A DNA stretch of 32,658 nucleotides from Oscillospiraceae bacterium (GCA_031267245.1 JAIRZL010000027.1:1-32658), one strand, 5' to 3'. Numbered from the stretch's first letter, positions 7,728-16,368 are shown. A program made the numbers and translations. The notes: generated by a model not told the origin, from the sequence alone.

Positions 7728-7756
7728 GCCGCTGTAGGTTAGCAGCGCCTTTTTAT
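7728..7756 (+). terminator. Possible terminator after the secreted array
   Basis: CGCTG (7730-7734) pairs with CAGCG (7743-7747) and TTTTT follows at 7750-7754. The stem is short, so support is modest, but it is correctly placed 160 bases after the last array gene. Confidence 0.35.
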
Positions 7757-7771
7757 TGTTGCCGGGGCAAG

Positions 7772-7848
7772 CAAGGGGGATTGCAACAAGCGCTGTGCGG
7801 GGTGATCATGTTTTGTTCGTTGACAACGACGACGAAAACTCCCCCTTG
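7772..7848 (+). promoter_or_regulatory. Structured inverted repeat upstream of glyA
   Basis: CAAGGGGGA (7772-7780) and TCCCCCTTG (7840-7848) are perfect complements 59 bases apart. Between them GTTTT...TCGTTG-ACAA-CGACGA..AAAAC can form an inner hairpin. It lies about 150 bases before the glyA start, so it could be a structured leader or attenuator. No known riboswitch class was recognised. Confidence 0.4.
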
Positions 7849-7995
7849 TAGCCGGAGCTATCCTGCCGCGCGGTGGACGCAGCGGCTGGCAGCCATCCTC
7901 AGGGGCACAGCAAACGCTTGGATTGGAATGGAGGGGGAGCCGTTGATTGGTGGTATATGATTCTGATTTTACTTTATTAAAGAGGGGGAAAATTC

Positions 7996-9252
7996 ATGGT
8001 TTTAGGGAAGAATCTGCCAGAAAACATTGAGCTGTTAGCGGGCTTTGATGCGGCGGTGGCAGATGCTATCAGATTGGAGCTTAACCGGCAGAATAGCAAC
8101 ATCGAATTGATTGCTTCCGAAAACTTTGTGTCCAGCGCGATTTTGGCGGCTATGGGGAGTGTTTTAACCAACAAGTATGCAGAAGGATATCCATCCAAGC
8201 GATATTATGGCGGGGGGGAATATGTTGACATTGTTGAAAATCTTGCAATAGAGCGTGCGAAATTGTTGTTTAACGCGGAACATGCGAATGTTCAACCGCA
8301 TTCCGGGTCGCAGGCGAATATGGCGGTTTTTTTCGCTGTGCTGAAGCCCGGTGATCGCATCTTGGGTATGGGGCTTCAACATGGTGGGCACCTGAGCCAT
8401 GGGTCGCCGGTTAATATTTCTGGTGCTTTTTTTGATGTGATCCATTATGGGGTGGATGTTGAGACGGGGTTTATTGATTATAATGTGGTTCGCAAGCTGG
8501 CGCAGGATAAAAAACCCAAATTGATCATTGCTGGCGCAAGTGCCTACTCCAGGGCAATAGATTTTAAGATTTTTGGCGAAATCGCAAAGGAATGTGGAGC
8601 GTATTTGTTGGTGGATATGGCGCATATCGCAGGGCTTGTTGCTGCGGGATTGCACCAGTCGCCGGTGCCTTACGCAGACTTTGTTACTTCCACCACCCAA
8701 AAAACTCTGCGTGGCCCACGTGGTGGGCTTATTCTCTGCAAAAACGAGTTCGCCACAAAGATCGATAAGGCGATCTTCCCTGGCATTCAAGGCGGGCCGC
8801 TTATGCACACGATTGCTGCCAAGGCAATTTGCTTTAAAGAGGCACTGGAGCCGGAGTTTGCCGACTATCAGAAAAAGGTAGTGCGGAATGCGGCTGTTTT
8901 GGCGGAATCTTTAATGGCTGCTGGCTTTGAATTAGTTTCTGGTGGCACAGATAATCACCTTATGTTGATAAATCTGAAAAACATGGGGATTACGGGCGCT
9001 GAGCTGGAAAAAAGATTGGATACAGTAAATATAACCGCAAACCGTAATACTGTGCCAAATGATTCTGAAAGCCCATTTGTAACCAGTGGCATGCGGCTTG
9101 GAACGCCGGCAGTAACAACTCGTGGTTTCGACGAGTGCGCCATGCGCAAAATCGCTGGTTGGATCCATATGGCGGCGGCCGATTTTGAAGGCAAAAAGCC
9201 ACATATTGTTGGTGAAGTGGCAGAGCTTTGCAGGAAGCATCCGTTGGTGTGA
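7996..9252 (+). CDS. glyA: Serine hydroxymethyltransferase
   Basis: Cytosolic PLP enzyme that interconverts serine and glycine and charges tetrahydrofolate with a one-carbon unit. Its 418 residues equal the usual bacterial length. Visible landmarks: [12 protein letters not shown] (35-46), [14 protein letters not shown] (60-73), [19 protein letters not shown] (129-140), VDMAHIAGL (206-214; cofactor-contacting Asp207 and His210), the PLP lysine Lys236 before TLRGPRGG, and FPGIQGGP. Odd: the residue before the lysine is Gln235 where the family almost always has His, and the loop at 125-128 reads M-G-L-Q rather than the usual M-D/N-L-A/S. GAGGGGG precedes the ATG. Transcribed with the same polarity as serS but separated from it by 443 bases. 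Confidence 0.97.
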   Translation: MVLGKNLPENIELLAGFDAAVADAIRLELNRQNSNIELIASENFVSSAILAAMGSVLTNKYAEGYPSKRYYGGGEYVDIVENLAIERAKLLFNAEHANVQPHSGSQANMAVFFAVLKPGDRILGMGLQHGGHLSHGSPVNISGAFFDVIHYGVDVETGFIDYNVVRKLAQDKKPKLIIAGASAYSRAIDFKIFGEIAKECGAYLLVDMAHIAGLVAAGLHQSPVPYADFVTSTTQKTLRGPRGGLILCKNEFATKIDKAIFPGIQGGPLMHTIAAKAICFKEALEPEFADYQKKVVRNAAVLAESLMAAGFELVSGGTDNHLMLINLKNMGITGAELEKRLDTVNITANRNTVPNDSESPFVTSGMRLGTPAVTTRGFDECAMRKIAGWIHMAAADFEGKKPHIVGEVAELCRKHPLV

Positions 9253-9695
9253 TTTTGTGATTTTGAAAAATGACGCAGTTATCAATGAAAAATTAGGAGT
9301 TTTTGTTGTGAGGGTTGCCCAGGCAGGAGATATGACTTTAGCAGCAAGGTCGGTGGCCTCAAATGGCTGCGGGAGCGCAATTTTGTGTAAAGTTTGAGCG
9401 GTTTACGGCCGCGTGGGTTGTGGTAATGTGGAAAATCCAATTGGCCAAATGGGTGGACTACATAAGCTGCAATCGGGGTTATTCAACATTTTCCACCGAG
9501 TTTTCCACATTGGTAAGGCGCTCCCACAGGGAGAGCAAAATGGAGGCCAGGTACTCGTATTGTGTGATTTGTGGTAGCTGGCTGGTGGCGTTGCTTGTGT
9601 GTGTTTTTGACAGTCTTGTGTGAGGTTTGTGTGGTCTTTGTTGAGGTGTTGGGTGTTGGCATATGGCATAAGATTTTATCAGGTGGGTGAGTTAA
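9253..9695 (+). other. Intergenic region between glyA and serS
   Basis: No supported gene. A 29-codon GTG frame at 9308-9397 has an AGGAG stretch nine bases upstream, but its product is not recognisable. Three DnaA-box-like nonamers lie at 9427-9509 (separate entry). I looked for a T-box leader, common before serS in Bacillota, and saw no specifier/antiterminator motif. Confidence 0.5.
9427..9509. promoter_or_regulatory. Cluster of DnaA-box-like sites
   Basis: TTTTCCACA occurs at 9501-9509, TTTTCCACC at 9489-9497 and the inverted TGTGGAAAA at 9427-9435. They resemble the DnaA box TTATCCACA with one or two changes. Three in 83 bases with inverted arrangement is suggestive only; no AT-rich unwinding element or dnaA/dnaN gene is nearby. 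Confidence 0.3.
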
Positions 9696-10970
9696 TTGCT
9701 GGATATCAAATTGATTCGGTTGAATCCGGAGATTGTGAAGGATGCGCTCAGAGGGCGAGGAAAGTCGTATGATGCGGAGATTGACGAGATAGTTTCTCTT
9801 GACAGATGCGAAAGAGAAATTCGCACTAAAGCGGACAAGCTTAAATGCGAGCGTAATGCTGCAAATGACGCGATTGCGCGGGCAAAGCAGGCCGGTGATT
9901 CTGTGGAGGATATTATGGCGGCGATGGCGGGGGCTGCGAAGCTTGTTAAAGAATATAACGAAGAGCTTGCCAATTTGAAAGAGCGGCTTGATGGTTTGAT
10001 GTATTCATTGCCCAACGTTCCTCACGAAAGCGTTCCTTGTGGGTGCGATGCAGAAGAGAACTGCGAAGTTCGTCGGTGGGGTACGCCACGTAATTTCACG
10101 TTTGATGCGCTGGCGCATTGGGATCTTGGTGCAAAGCTGGGGCTCCTGGATTTTGTTAGGGCTGCAAAGGTGGCAGGTTCAAGGTTCTGCTATTACAAAG
10201 GGTTGGGGTCTCGATTGGAACGAGCTCTGATTAATTTCTTTTTGGATACACATATCAAGCATGGATATTGTGAGATTTTTGCGCCGTTTATTGCAAATGA
10301 GGCTTCTATGCTTGCCACTGGGCAACTGCCCAAATTTGCCGAAGATATGTTTAAACTAGAGGGGTTGGATTATTATCTAATTTCAACGGGAGAGATCCCG
10401 TTAACCAACTTTCACCGAGATGAAGTGTTGTTGCAGAGTGAATTGCCAATTAAGTTTTGTGGTTACACTGGTTGTTTTCGTGCAGAAGCGGGAAGTGCTG
10501 GCCGTGATACCCGTGGGTTAATCCGGCAACATCAATTCAATAAAGTGGAGCTGGTTTGGTTTGTGGAGCCCGAAACCTCCTATGAATGCTTAGAGAGGCT
10601 GACAAATGATGCAGAGCGGCTGCTGCAGCTGCTTGGGTTGCCATATCGTGTGGTTAGCTTGTGTGGCGGCGACCTTGGGGCAAACAGTGCAAAAACCTAT
10701 GATATTGAAGTTTGGATGCCATCTTACGGAAGGTATGTGGAGATTTCAAGTTGTAGTAATTTTGAGGCGTTTCAAGCACGGAGGGCAAATATTAAGTTTA
10801 AGAAGGAAGATCCAAAGGAGAAGGCAACGCTGTTGCATACCTTGAACGGTTCTGGCTTGGCGGTTGGTCGAACTTTTGCGGCGATTTTGGAAAATTGCCA
10901 AACAAGTGATGGTGGTGTGGTAATCCCTGAGGCTTTGCGTGGTTACATGCAAACAAATACCATAAACTAA
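9696..10970 (+). CDS. serS: Seryl-tRNA synthetase
   Basis: Class II aminoacyl-tRNA synthetase that attaches serine to tRNA-Ser (and to tRNA-Sec where present). Its 424 residues are the normal length. Residues 1-110 form the N-terminal antiparallel coiled-coil tRNA-binding arm (charged heptads around 35-100). The catalytic core shows TGEIPLT (231-237), motif 2 ([15 protein letters not shown], 260-274), the serine-pocket region [16 protein letters not shown] (348-363) and motif 3 [16 protein letters not shown] (385-400). The start is TTG, supported by AGGTGG at 9681-9686 and by the normal MLDIKLIR-type N-terminus. A strong hairpin terminator follows at 11016-11054. Confidence 0.97.
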   Translation: MLDIKLIRLNPEIVKDALRGRGKSYDAEIDEIVSLDRCEREIRTKADKLKCERNAANDAIARAKQAGDSVEDIMAAMAGAAKLVKEYNEELANLKERLDGLMYSLPNVPHESVPCGCDAEENCEVRRWGTPRNFTFDALAHWDLGAKLGLLDFVRAAKVAGSRFCYYKGLGSRLERALINFFLDTHIKHGYCEIFAPFIANEASMLATGQLPKFAEDMFKLEGLDYYLISTGEIPLTNFHRDEVLLQSELPIKFCGYTGCFRAEAGSAGRDTRGLIRQHQFNKVELVWFVEPETSYECLERLTNDAERLLQLLGLPYRVVSLCGGDLGANSAKTYDIEVWMPSYGRYVEISSCSNFEAFQARRANIKFKKEDPKEKATLLHTLNGSGLAVGRTFAAILENCQTSDGGVVIPEALRGYMQTNTIN

Positions 10971-11015
10971 GTCAACCGATTATTGTTCTCTTCCGTTGGT
11001 TTGTTGCGAATTAAT

Positions 11016-11054
11016 AAAGTCGGGCTCTGGAGAAAAACCCCAGAACCCGACTTT
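11016..11054 (+). terminator. Intrinsic terminator of serS
   Basis: AAAGTCGGGCTCTGG (11016-11030) pairs with CCAGAACCCGACTTT (11040-11054), 15 bp with one G-U pair, loop of nine bases, followed by GTTGTTG. The stem can also act on the minus strand, ending transcription from the secreted gene at 11126-11764. Confidence 0.75.
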
Positions 11055-11125
11055 GTTGTTGCTTATGCTTTGGATGCCTGCTCACTGCCGTCCTTGCCAC
11101 AGTTTCTTTTTTTGCTGCGGAACAG

Positions 11126-11764
11126 CTAGGCGTGTTCGCTTACATGAACCTCAATGTACGTAGGCCGCTCATCAGGACCAATTAGAAAAAAACCGCCTAC
11201 TTCGCTCTCTTCGGCATGCCTACAATCTATCTGGATTACCGTTGTTGCTTTGTCGACTGCTGTCGGGCATTTGTCGCTTCCGCCGAACAAAAAAGCCCTG
11301 CCCTTCGCTGTGCTAACTACTACGCCGGGTGCTGGGACGGGTTCTACTTTTGTGGCATCCTCCAAGAAACTACTCTGCAATGCTTCAACGTTTGCGTTGC
11401 AGTGAGTTGGAAACAAGTACTCATTTGGCGTTCCCTGGTCCCAGCTGCCATCAGTCTGGAGGGTGGGCGTGTCGGCTGACAGCCAACAAGGAACAAAGCG
11501 TGCGATCCTACCAGCGGGGACGATTATTTCCGCCGACTCATCCAGCGACGCTGTTTTGGCTACCAACGGGTTCTTGGCGGCAAAAGACCTCGCAGAAGCT
11601 CTACCGTTGATCATCAAGTCAGGTGCTGGCTGTCCAACGCGTCTTACGTCTACACAGAAAAGATACCACTCTGGCCCGGCGCAGGCAGTATTCTCCATTG
11701 CAACGATTGCCACGAAGATAATGGTTAAAATTGCTACTAGGTTCCTTGTTTTGTTTTTTATCAT
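11126..11764 (-). CDS. Secreted protein, unrecognised
   Basis: Encodes 212 residues from the ATG behind AAAGGAG; an in-frame upstream ATG at 11809 has no ribosome binding site. Residues 1-29 are a signal peptide (KNKTRN start, hydrophobic core, cut after Ala-Cys-Ala). The mature protein starts GPEWYLFCVDV, has six Cys and ends in a strand-like Y-I-E-V-H-V run. A K-N-P-L segment followed by a V-P-A-G-R-I-A-R-F stretch is faintly like the first half of family A, but I cannot show homology. Last of three secreted genes on this strand; the bidirectional hairpin at 11016-11054 probably ends its transcript. Function unknown. Confidence 0.72.
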   Translation of the reverse strand: MIKNKTRNLVAILTIIFVAIVAMENTACAGPEWYLFCVDVRRVGQPAPDLMINGRASARSFAAKNPLVAKTASLDESAEIIVPAGRIARFVPCWLSADTPTLQTDGSWDQGTPNEYLFPTHCNANVEALQSSFLEDATKVEPVPAPGVVVSTAKGRAFLFGGSDKCPTAVDKATTVIQIDCRHAEESEVGGFFLIGPDERPTYIEVHVSEHA

Positions 11765-12087
11765 GGTTTTTTTCTCCTTTTTTATTTTGTAAATTTCAGC
11801 GGCCCTCAAGCAGTACCACGTTGCTAGTGCTCTGGTCCTGCTTTTTGCGCGGTGCCGTTTATGATTGCTCCGCCTGGACTATCCTTGCCCCGCTTATCAC
11901 CTCCTCAGCGCCAGCCTGTTGCCGCAGCTCCCACAAACCCAAGCTCGGCCAAGCGTTAGCATTCTGATGCATCCGTCGCCGGTGCTGCCTATTTTTTTGC
12001 CGCTGGTCTCTTTCGCCATTTCTGGTTGTCCGTTTTCTTTTTTAGAAGCTGTCAACGTTTTTGTTGTGAGCATTGTTACGGTCGGCC
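11765..12087 (-). other. Intergenic stretch between two secreted genes
   Basis: 323 bases with no supported gene on either strand. It holds the ribosome binding site of 11126-11764 and otherwise nothing recognisable. Confidence 0.4.
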
Positions 12088-13227
12088 TTACCAACGAACC
12101 AACGGCGATGCCGTTGGCATATGTAGGCCAGGCGGAAATGCGACCACGCGCGGGCGGCTGACCGTGCCAGAGCTTGGATTTGTGTTATGCTCTTTTGCGC
12201 CCATTGCTCTCGTAACAGAACACGAATGAAACCGTGGTGCCGATTGTTGCCTTAGCCTTGCCTGCTTTCTCGTGGCGCCCCGCGTGCCACGAGCAGACAC
12301 CCAACCGTCCGCTCCCGGTCTAGATTCTTGCGCAAAAAAAGGTGTAAGGCCTTCCGTGCTGATGGGTTCCTCGTCGCTGCTGCCTGACAAGTCTTGCCTC
12401 CGGCTTTCGCGCCAGCTGTCAGTTGCATCTGGTTTGTTGAAATCTACAAGCGGGCTTCTGTGAACGGCAAAAGAGCCCTCTGTTTCGTCTTGTTCTTCCT
12501 CGTCGCCATCAACTCGGAGTTCCGCGACACCTCTTAATGTTGTGCGCATCTCGTTGGTTCTATTTGTTTCGTCCTGCAAGCTAGCTACTGCTTTTGGTAA
12601 GCAGCCGCTACTTTCGCAATCCGTTGCTCTTGTTCTGGCTATTTCCCCGACCACGGCGCTTGGCTGGCTCGCTTTTTGTAGGTCGATGGAAAACGTAAAC
12701 GGCACAAATGAAAGGCAGCCGTCTTCATGCCTAACGGCTAGTGTAACCTTAACCTCGGCTCTCGCAGCTGTTAAAAGGAACAGCGCACAAAGCGTGGAGG
12801 GCCTGGTATGTTCAACTGTTACAGCGGGAGCCCACGGAAAAAAGGCAAAAACGCTGGAAGCTGTCGTCCTTTCAGGTACAGGTGCTCCGCTTAAATAGGA
12901 ACGAAGGTGTTCGACTCCGAGAAGCCAACAACCTTTAACTTCGCAGCATGATAAGGCTTGGAGACGAGAGCCGAACCGATCAAGATTGCCGGTTGCCTGA
13001 CTCTCGGCAGGAAGGCAAGCGCCAAATGCTACTTTTATTTCTTTTTCTTCTGTTCTCAGAGTTGTGATGCCATTTGGACCGGTGGGCACCTCTGTTGGCA
13101 CACCATCCTCCCCAAAGCGATACAGCACAATCTCCCAGATGTCAGGCGGTAGGGCCTTTGCCAAATTAATGGTTGACGCGATTGCTAAGATGGCGGCTAA
13201 TGCAAAAGATAGTTTCCTTGATTTCAT
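12088..13227 (-). CDS. Large secreted protein with charged C-terminal half
   Basis: Encodes 379 residues from the ATG nine bases after AAGGGG. The GTG two codons upstream is too close to that site. The sequence around the start (AAGGGGTAAGTGAAAATGAA) copies the 3' end of leader II of the plus-strand array. Residues 1-25 are a signal peptide cut after Ala-Lys-Ala. Residues 26-200 look globular, with strand-like stretches and paired Cys. From about 200 onward the chain is hydrophilic and low in hydrophobics, with an acidic run (DGDEEEQDETEG, about 240-251), many Ser, Arg and Glu, and no visible fold. The C-terminal part could be disordered or a read-through of eroded DNA. Function unknown. Confidence 0.62.
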   Translation of the reverse strand: MKSRKLSFALAAILAIASTINLAKALPPDIWEIVLYRFGEDGVPTEVPTGPNGITTLRTEEKEIKVAFGACLPAESQATGNLDRFGSRLQALSCCEVKGCWLLGVEHLRSYLSGAPVPERTTASSVFAFFPWAPAVTVEHTRPSTLCALFLLTAARAEVKVTLAVRHEDGCLSFVPFTFSIDLQKASQPSAVVGEIARTRATDCESSGCLPKAVASLQDETNRTNEMRTTLRGVAELRVDGDEEEQDETEGSFAVHRSPLVDFNKPDATDSWRESRRQDLSGSSDEEPISTEGLTPFFAQESRPGADGWVSARGTRGATRKQARLRQQSAPRFHSCSVTRAMGAKEHNTNPSSGTVSRPRVVAFPPGLHMPTASPLVRW

Positions 13228-13509
13228 TTTCACTTACCCCTTATTTACTGTTTTTTAGTTCTTGCAGATGATTTGTTTTGTGTTGGTGGCTGATTTGTGA
13301 ATCCCTACGGCGGTAGAAAGTCAATCAACAATTGCGCCCCCTCTCTTGGCCAAATCCGCAGCTGACTCTGCCCCTGTTGTTTGTTGGAACCCTTTACAGG
13401 GCCGTGGGTAGCTCGGCTGTCCGGCCGCGTGCACATTGCTGTGCTTCGTTCTACTTTCAAAAAAATACATCCGTGAGGTGCGGCGCTTGCCAACCAAAAA
13501 CGCATCAAC

Positions 13510-14190
13510 GATGACGTCCACTCACGCTGTCGAATTCCCAGATGAAAAACGCAACGATCAACACTGCCGTGATAAATTCTGCTAACAGGCAGCTAAAAGA
13601 GCGTTGATGGCGCGACCACCCACAAGCTGCTGAGTGTTGTGGCTTCGCCATGACACACCACAAGCTTTGACCGTCGTGTGTCGCCTGGCGGTACGGTTTT
13701 CTACGAACAAGGCCCATGAACAAGATCCAACAATCTTCTGCTCGCTATGGCACCTTGCGACAACAGCGATCTGCCGGAAACGCGCAGTACTGGCCTGATT
13801 TTTGCTACGGGCAACACCAAAACGGACGTCTGTTGCTTGTGCTGGCTGACCAAGCTGCTGAGCAGCGCTGCCTCCTGCCGGCAAAATAGCGGCTACCATC
13901 AATGTGACATCAAGCTGTGATAAATGCTGCTAATACTGCTCAACGAATGCTGTTGGTGCCGCTGCCACCAGCAAGCTGTTGCGCACAAAGGCTGGCAATT
14001 TACGTCGCGTTGCCCTGGAGAGGAAGCACGACCAGTAATTTCCCCAAGAATAACACCTAACACTGGAAGATCTTTCCTGCGAAGCACCAAATTGGGTTTG
14101 CCCTGATGGTTTGGCGCATCCATAAGTATTACATTGCAACAGCTAACAATTTGCTTTGCTGTTGCCACCCCAGCAGCAAGCCATTTGGCG
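13510..14190 (-). pseudogene. Decayed family A-like secreted gene
   Basis: No single frame spans this region, but pieces of the family A pattern follow in order on the minus strand. A signal-peptide-like KIAKWLAAGVATA run directly follows the stop of 14194-14874. Then come V-I-L-M-x-A-P and DLPVLGVILG. In another frame follow SLLVAAAPTAFVEQY (compare FALVAADTDAVEAYN at 5930-6655), GGSAAQQLGQPAQAT, A-R-F-R-Q-I-A-V (compare the GGEAQELQ...VRFLPDAV insert), and in a third frame DGQSL with a hydrophobic strand series. At least two frameshifts and several stops are needed. Similarity is modest and was judged by eye. Confidence 0.42.
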
Positions 14191-14193
14191 ATT

Positions 14194-14874
14194 TTATGCT
14201 ACCACGATTTTCACCGGCAGAAGCACGGTCGTTTGTTCTGCATGGACTGCAAAAACAAGTCTTGCTTCAGCTCCTGATGCCGCATCGTTGGGAATTGTTA
14301 GCTTTAGCTCGTCAACGCGAAAAGGCCCTACCGCCGGGACGGGTGCCACGGTCACGATTTGCACAAAACGGCTTCTCGTTTCCCATTGTATGGGTACGCT
14401 TCCATTTTGTTCTAACAACACGAAAGTCCTTGGTACAAAGAGCACTTGTCGATACGCGGCAATGCCGTCTGGTGTTTCTGGCCAGTATGCAACGGGTGCA
14501 TGGATGCCCCAGTTGATTTCGGCTGCCGATCTTGGTGGCACTTCTGATGCTCTCTCGACAGGTTCTTCGCCCAACTGCAGCCACGGTGGCGCGCTGAAGT
14601 AGCGAACGGCCAGGTCTGTCGATCCAACACAAATAGAGACACAGTCCCCAGCTGCCAACACAAAGTGGGCCGGTTGGCCTCCGGTTGTATCGGCGTGTAC
14701 CACATTGACCCATCCCGGAAGATTACCATTGTTTTCCGCGTGGGTTTCCATGATAGGAGCACCGGCTACAATAGCAACGAATGTTGTTCTTGGTTTGCTC
14801 GCGTTGGCGACAAAAACCGTTGATGCGATTATCCAAATGGCGTGTACTACAAATATTAACCTCCTCGTTTTCAT
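14194..14874 (-). CDS. Secreted protein, possibly distant family A
   Basis: Encodes 226 residues; the ATG follows AAGGAGACATCAA, a good ribosome binding site. Signal peptide 1-25 (KTRR start, core IFVVHAIWIIASTVFV, cut after Ala-Asn-Ala). The mature protein begins SKPRTTFVAIVAGAP and contains H-F-V-L-A-A-G-D at about 69-76, in the place where family A has FLLAVAD. The C-terminal half is a series of alternating hydrophobic stretches ending L-L-P-V-K-I-V-V-A. Few Cys and no catalytic motif. It is the first of the minus-strand secreted genes and is followed at once by a decayed family A-like copy. Exported, function unknown. Confidence 0.75.
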   Translation of the reverse strand: MKTRRLIFVVHAIWIIASTVFVANASKPRTTFVAIVAGAPIMETHAENNGNLPGWVNVVHADTTGGQPAHFVLAAGDCVSICVGSTDLAVRYFSAPPWLQLGEEPVERASEVPPRSAAEINWGIHAPVAYWPETPDGIAAYRQVLFVPRTFVLLEQNGSVPIQWETRSRFVQIVTVAPVPAVGPFRVDELKLTIPNDAASGAEARLVFAVHAEQTTVLLPVKIVVA

Positions 14875-15327
14875 TTGATGTCTCCTTTGCTTATCTGTTT
14901 ATCCCACTAATCCCCTCCGATACATTTTGGTTGCTATTTTTTTGTCCTTTGGCGGCGAACAAGATTTGCCACCTGTTTTATGCTGCAATTTTATTGCATG
15001 AGCAGTTTTGTTTTTTTCTTTCGCCTCCTTTGCTTGTTTCGCGTTTGAGTGACCAACAACCACGCCGGGCCGTAGTGCCTCCTGGGGAGCTTTTATCGCC
15101 GCAGCTTACTAGCTGGATAATCGATTGCCACGATTGTCACAAGGAGAGAAGCCATTCAATGGCCAATAACTTGCTCCCATAGACCAGCACAAAACTGCCA
15201 TTTGCTGCTGCCTTGGAAATAGCAATATTGATAAATGATCTCTCAGCGACTGTCCGCCAATTTTCGCCTATTGGCTCCCAGTCCTCCGCGCTCACGGTAA
15301 CTTCCCGCCGCTCAATGGTTTTATTAT
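14875..15327. other. Intergenic region, nothing recognised
   Basis: 453 bases between the end of nusB and the start of the secreted gene at 14874. T-rich on the plus strand near 14930-15030. No supported gene, terminator or repeat was seen, although a promoter for the secreted gene must lie here or further upstream. Confidence 0.4.
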
Positions 15328-15732
15328 TCAGCCTAGTTTTAGCTCGATGATGACGCCTGCGAGCACTCCGTTAACAAATTTTACTTCCTCTTGCGTGGCG
15401 AATTTTTTTGCCAACTCAAGCGCTTCATTCACCGAAACTTTAAACGGGATGTCTTGCATATATTTTATCTCCGTTATGGCCAAGCGCAGGATTGTGATGT
15501 TAACTTTTGAGATGCGATTAAGATCCCAATTTTTGGAATTTGGCGCCATTAATGAATCGATTTCTTCCATGTGGATAGCGGCTAATTCGCATAAGCTATC
15601 GGTGAAATCATCCTGTTCGACATAGCCATTATCGATGCTTTTTTGCGCAAGTTCTTCCCAAGTGAGGTTGGCAAAAAACATCTTTTGGAATAAGATCAAA
15701 AATGCATATTCTCTTGCTTTTCTTCTATTCAT
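15328..15732 (-). CDS. nusB: Transcription antitermination factor NusB
   Basis: All-helical RNA-binding protein that joins NusE (S10) on boxA RNA to support antitermination of rRNA operons. 134 residues from the ATG giving MNRRKAREYAFLILFQ, the typical NusB N-terminus; the frame is open further upstream, but those codons lie inside the preceding gene. Later landmarks are WDLNRISKVNITILRLAITE and VSVNEALELAKKFATQEEVK-FVNGVL, the usual C-terminal core. Its ATG overlaps the stop of the asp23 gene (ATGAATAG, 8 bases), so the two are translationally coupled. Last gene of the minus-strand housekeeping block. Confidence 0.93.
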   Translation of the reverse strand: MNRRKAREYAFLILFQKMFFANLTWEELAQKSIDNGYVEQDDFTDSLCELAAIHMEEIDSLMAPNSKNWDLNRISKVNITILRLAITEIKYMQDIPFKVSVNEALELAKKFATQEEVKFVNGVLAGVIIELKLG

Positions 15733-16126
15733 TTTGGAGCGTGTTCTTTGTATCATCTTCTTTTGTTTCTGTTGCATTACTGTTGTAGGTCCCTGAAATG
15801 GTTACATTGACCTTAGAAACAAAAAAACCAGTGATGTTCTGGATGGCGTTTTTTACATTTTCTTGCACCTTTTTCGCGCTATCGTTAAGGTTGGTGGCTG
15901 CCAGGACCTTTACACGCAAATTCACACTTATTGCGCCCTCGTTTACCGTTATTTTTTGCGATCTTGGCAACAAGTCATCCAGCATGTTTCGTAAGCCAAA
16001 GCCAGACCCGGCGTCATACATAACATTCTTGATCTCATTGGTTGCTGTCTTCACGATGGTTTCAACGACATGGTCCGAAAGCTTGAGATTCCCTAAAACA
16101 TGCTGCTCTGCGGAGTTCGTTCCCAT
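15725..16126 (-). CDS. Asp23/Gls24 family envelope stress protein
   Basis: 133 residues of the Asp23/Gls24 (DUF322) family, small cytoplasmic proteins often tied to the cell envelope in Bacillota. The core is seen as L-K-L-S-D-H-V-V-E-T-I-V, the long I-x-V-N-E-G-A-I-S-V-N-L-R-V-K-V strand pair, V-Q-E-N-V-K-N-A-I-Q-N-I-T-G and a final V-N-V-T-I-S-G strand. The last 20 residues are acidic and Asn/Thr-rich. The ATG follows AAGGAGATGAGGAA. An extended -10 promoter lies 42 bases upstream. It directly precedes and overlaps nusB, as in many clostridia. A second family member occurs at 26512-26859. Confidence 0.88.
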   Translation of the reverse strand: MGTNSAEQHVLGNLKLSDHVVETIVKTATNEIKNVMYDAGSGFGLRNMLDDLLPRSQKITVNEGAISVNLRVKVLAATNLNDSAKKVQENVKNAIQNITGFFVSKVNVTISGTYNSNATETKEDDTKNTLQNE

Positions 16127-16167
16127 AACTTCCTCATCTCCTTTTGGCGTTTCCCATTGTAAGCTTA

Positions 16168-16176
16168 ATTATATCA
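16168..16176 (-). promoter_or_regulatory. Extended -10 promoter for asp23-nusB
   Basis: On the minus strand TGATATAAT gives a perfect TATAAT with the TGN extension immediately upstream. The -35 region is weak, as is usual for extended -10 promoters. It lies 42 bases before the asp23 start. Confidence 0.6.
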
Positions 16177-16368
16177 CAAATTCGCTCATGTTGCTTCTCT
16201 TTTCTGTGAATTTTGAATGGCAATGCTGGCTGGGTGCGTTGACCGTGACGGGAATTTACTGTTAGCGGGATGCAGCCGTCTGATCTTTTTTGTTGCGCGT
16301 GCTTGCATGTCGCCTTTATATGTTTTTTGCATTACTGATGTGGGCGGTTTGCACCATGCTGCTTGTGT

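Larger units (their letters stand above)
7569..7995 (+). other. Non-coding stretch between secreted array and glyA
   Basis: No supported gene. It contains a weak terminator candidate (7730-7754) and a long-range inverted repeat with an inner hairpin (7772-7848), listed separately. The ribosome binding site of glyA (GAGGGGG) lies at its right edge. No known riboswitch motif was recognised. Confidence 0.5.

Noticed and set aside
7711-7736. AAGGAGG followed by a three-codon frame (ATG-CCG-CTG-TAG)
   Set aside because: Spacing of four bases is short and the frame is too small to judge; it overlaps the hairpin taken as a possible terminator.
9253-9695. T-box leader before serS
   Set aside because: Looked for because it is common in Bacillota, but no specifier loop or T-box antiterminator sequence is visible.
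12272-12898. Plus-strand frames opposite the large secreted gene
   Set aside because: They are the complement of a frame with a signal peptide and a good ribosome binding site, and have neither themselves.
14781-15182. 133-codon plus-strand hydrophobic frame
   Set aside because: It overlaps the signal peptide region of the minus-strand gene at 14874, begins without a ribosome binding site, and its hydrophobicity comes from T-rich intergenic DNA.
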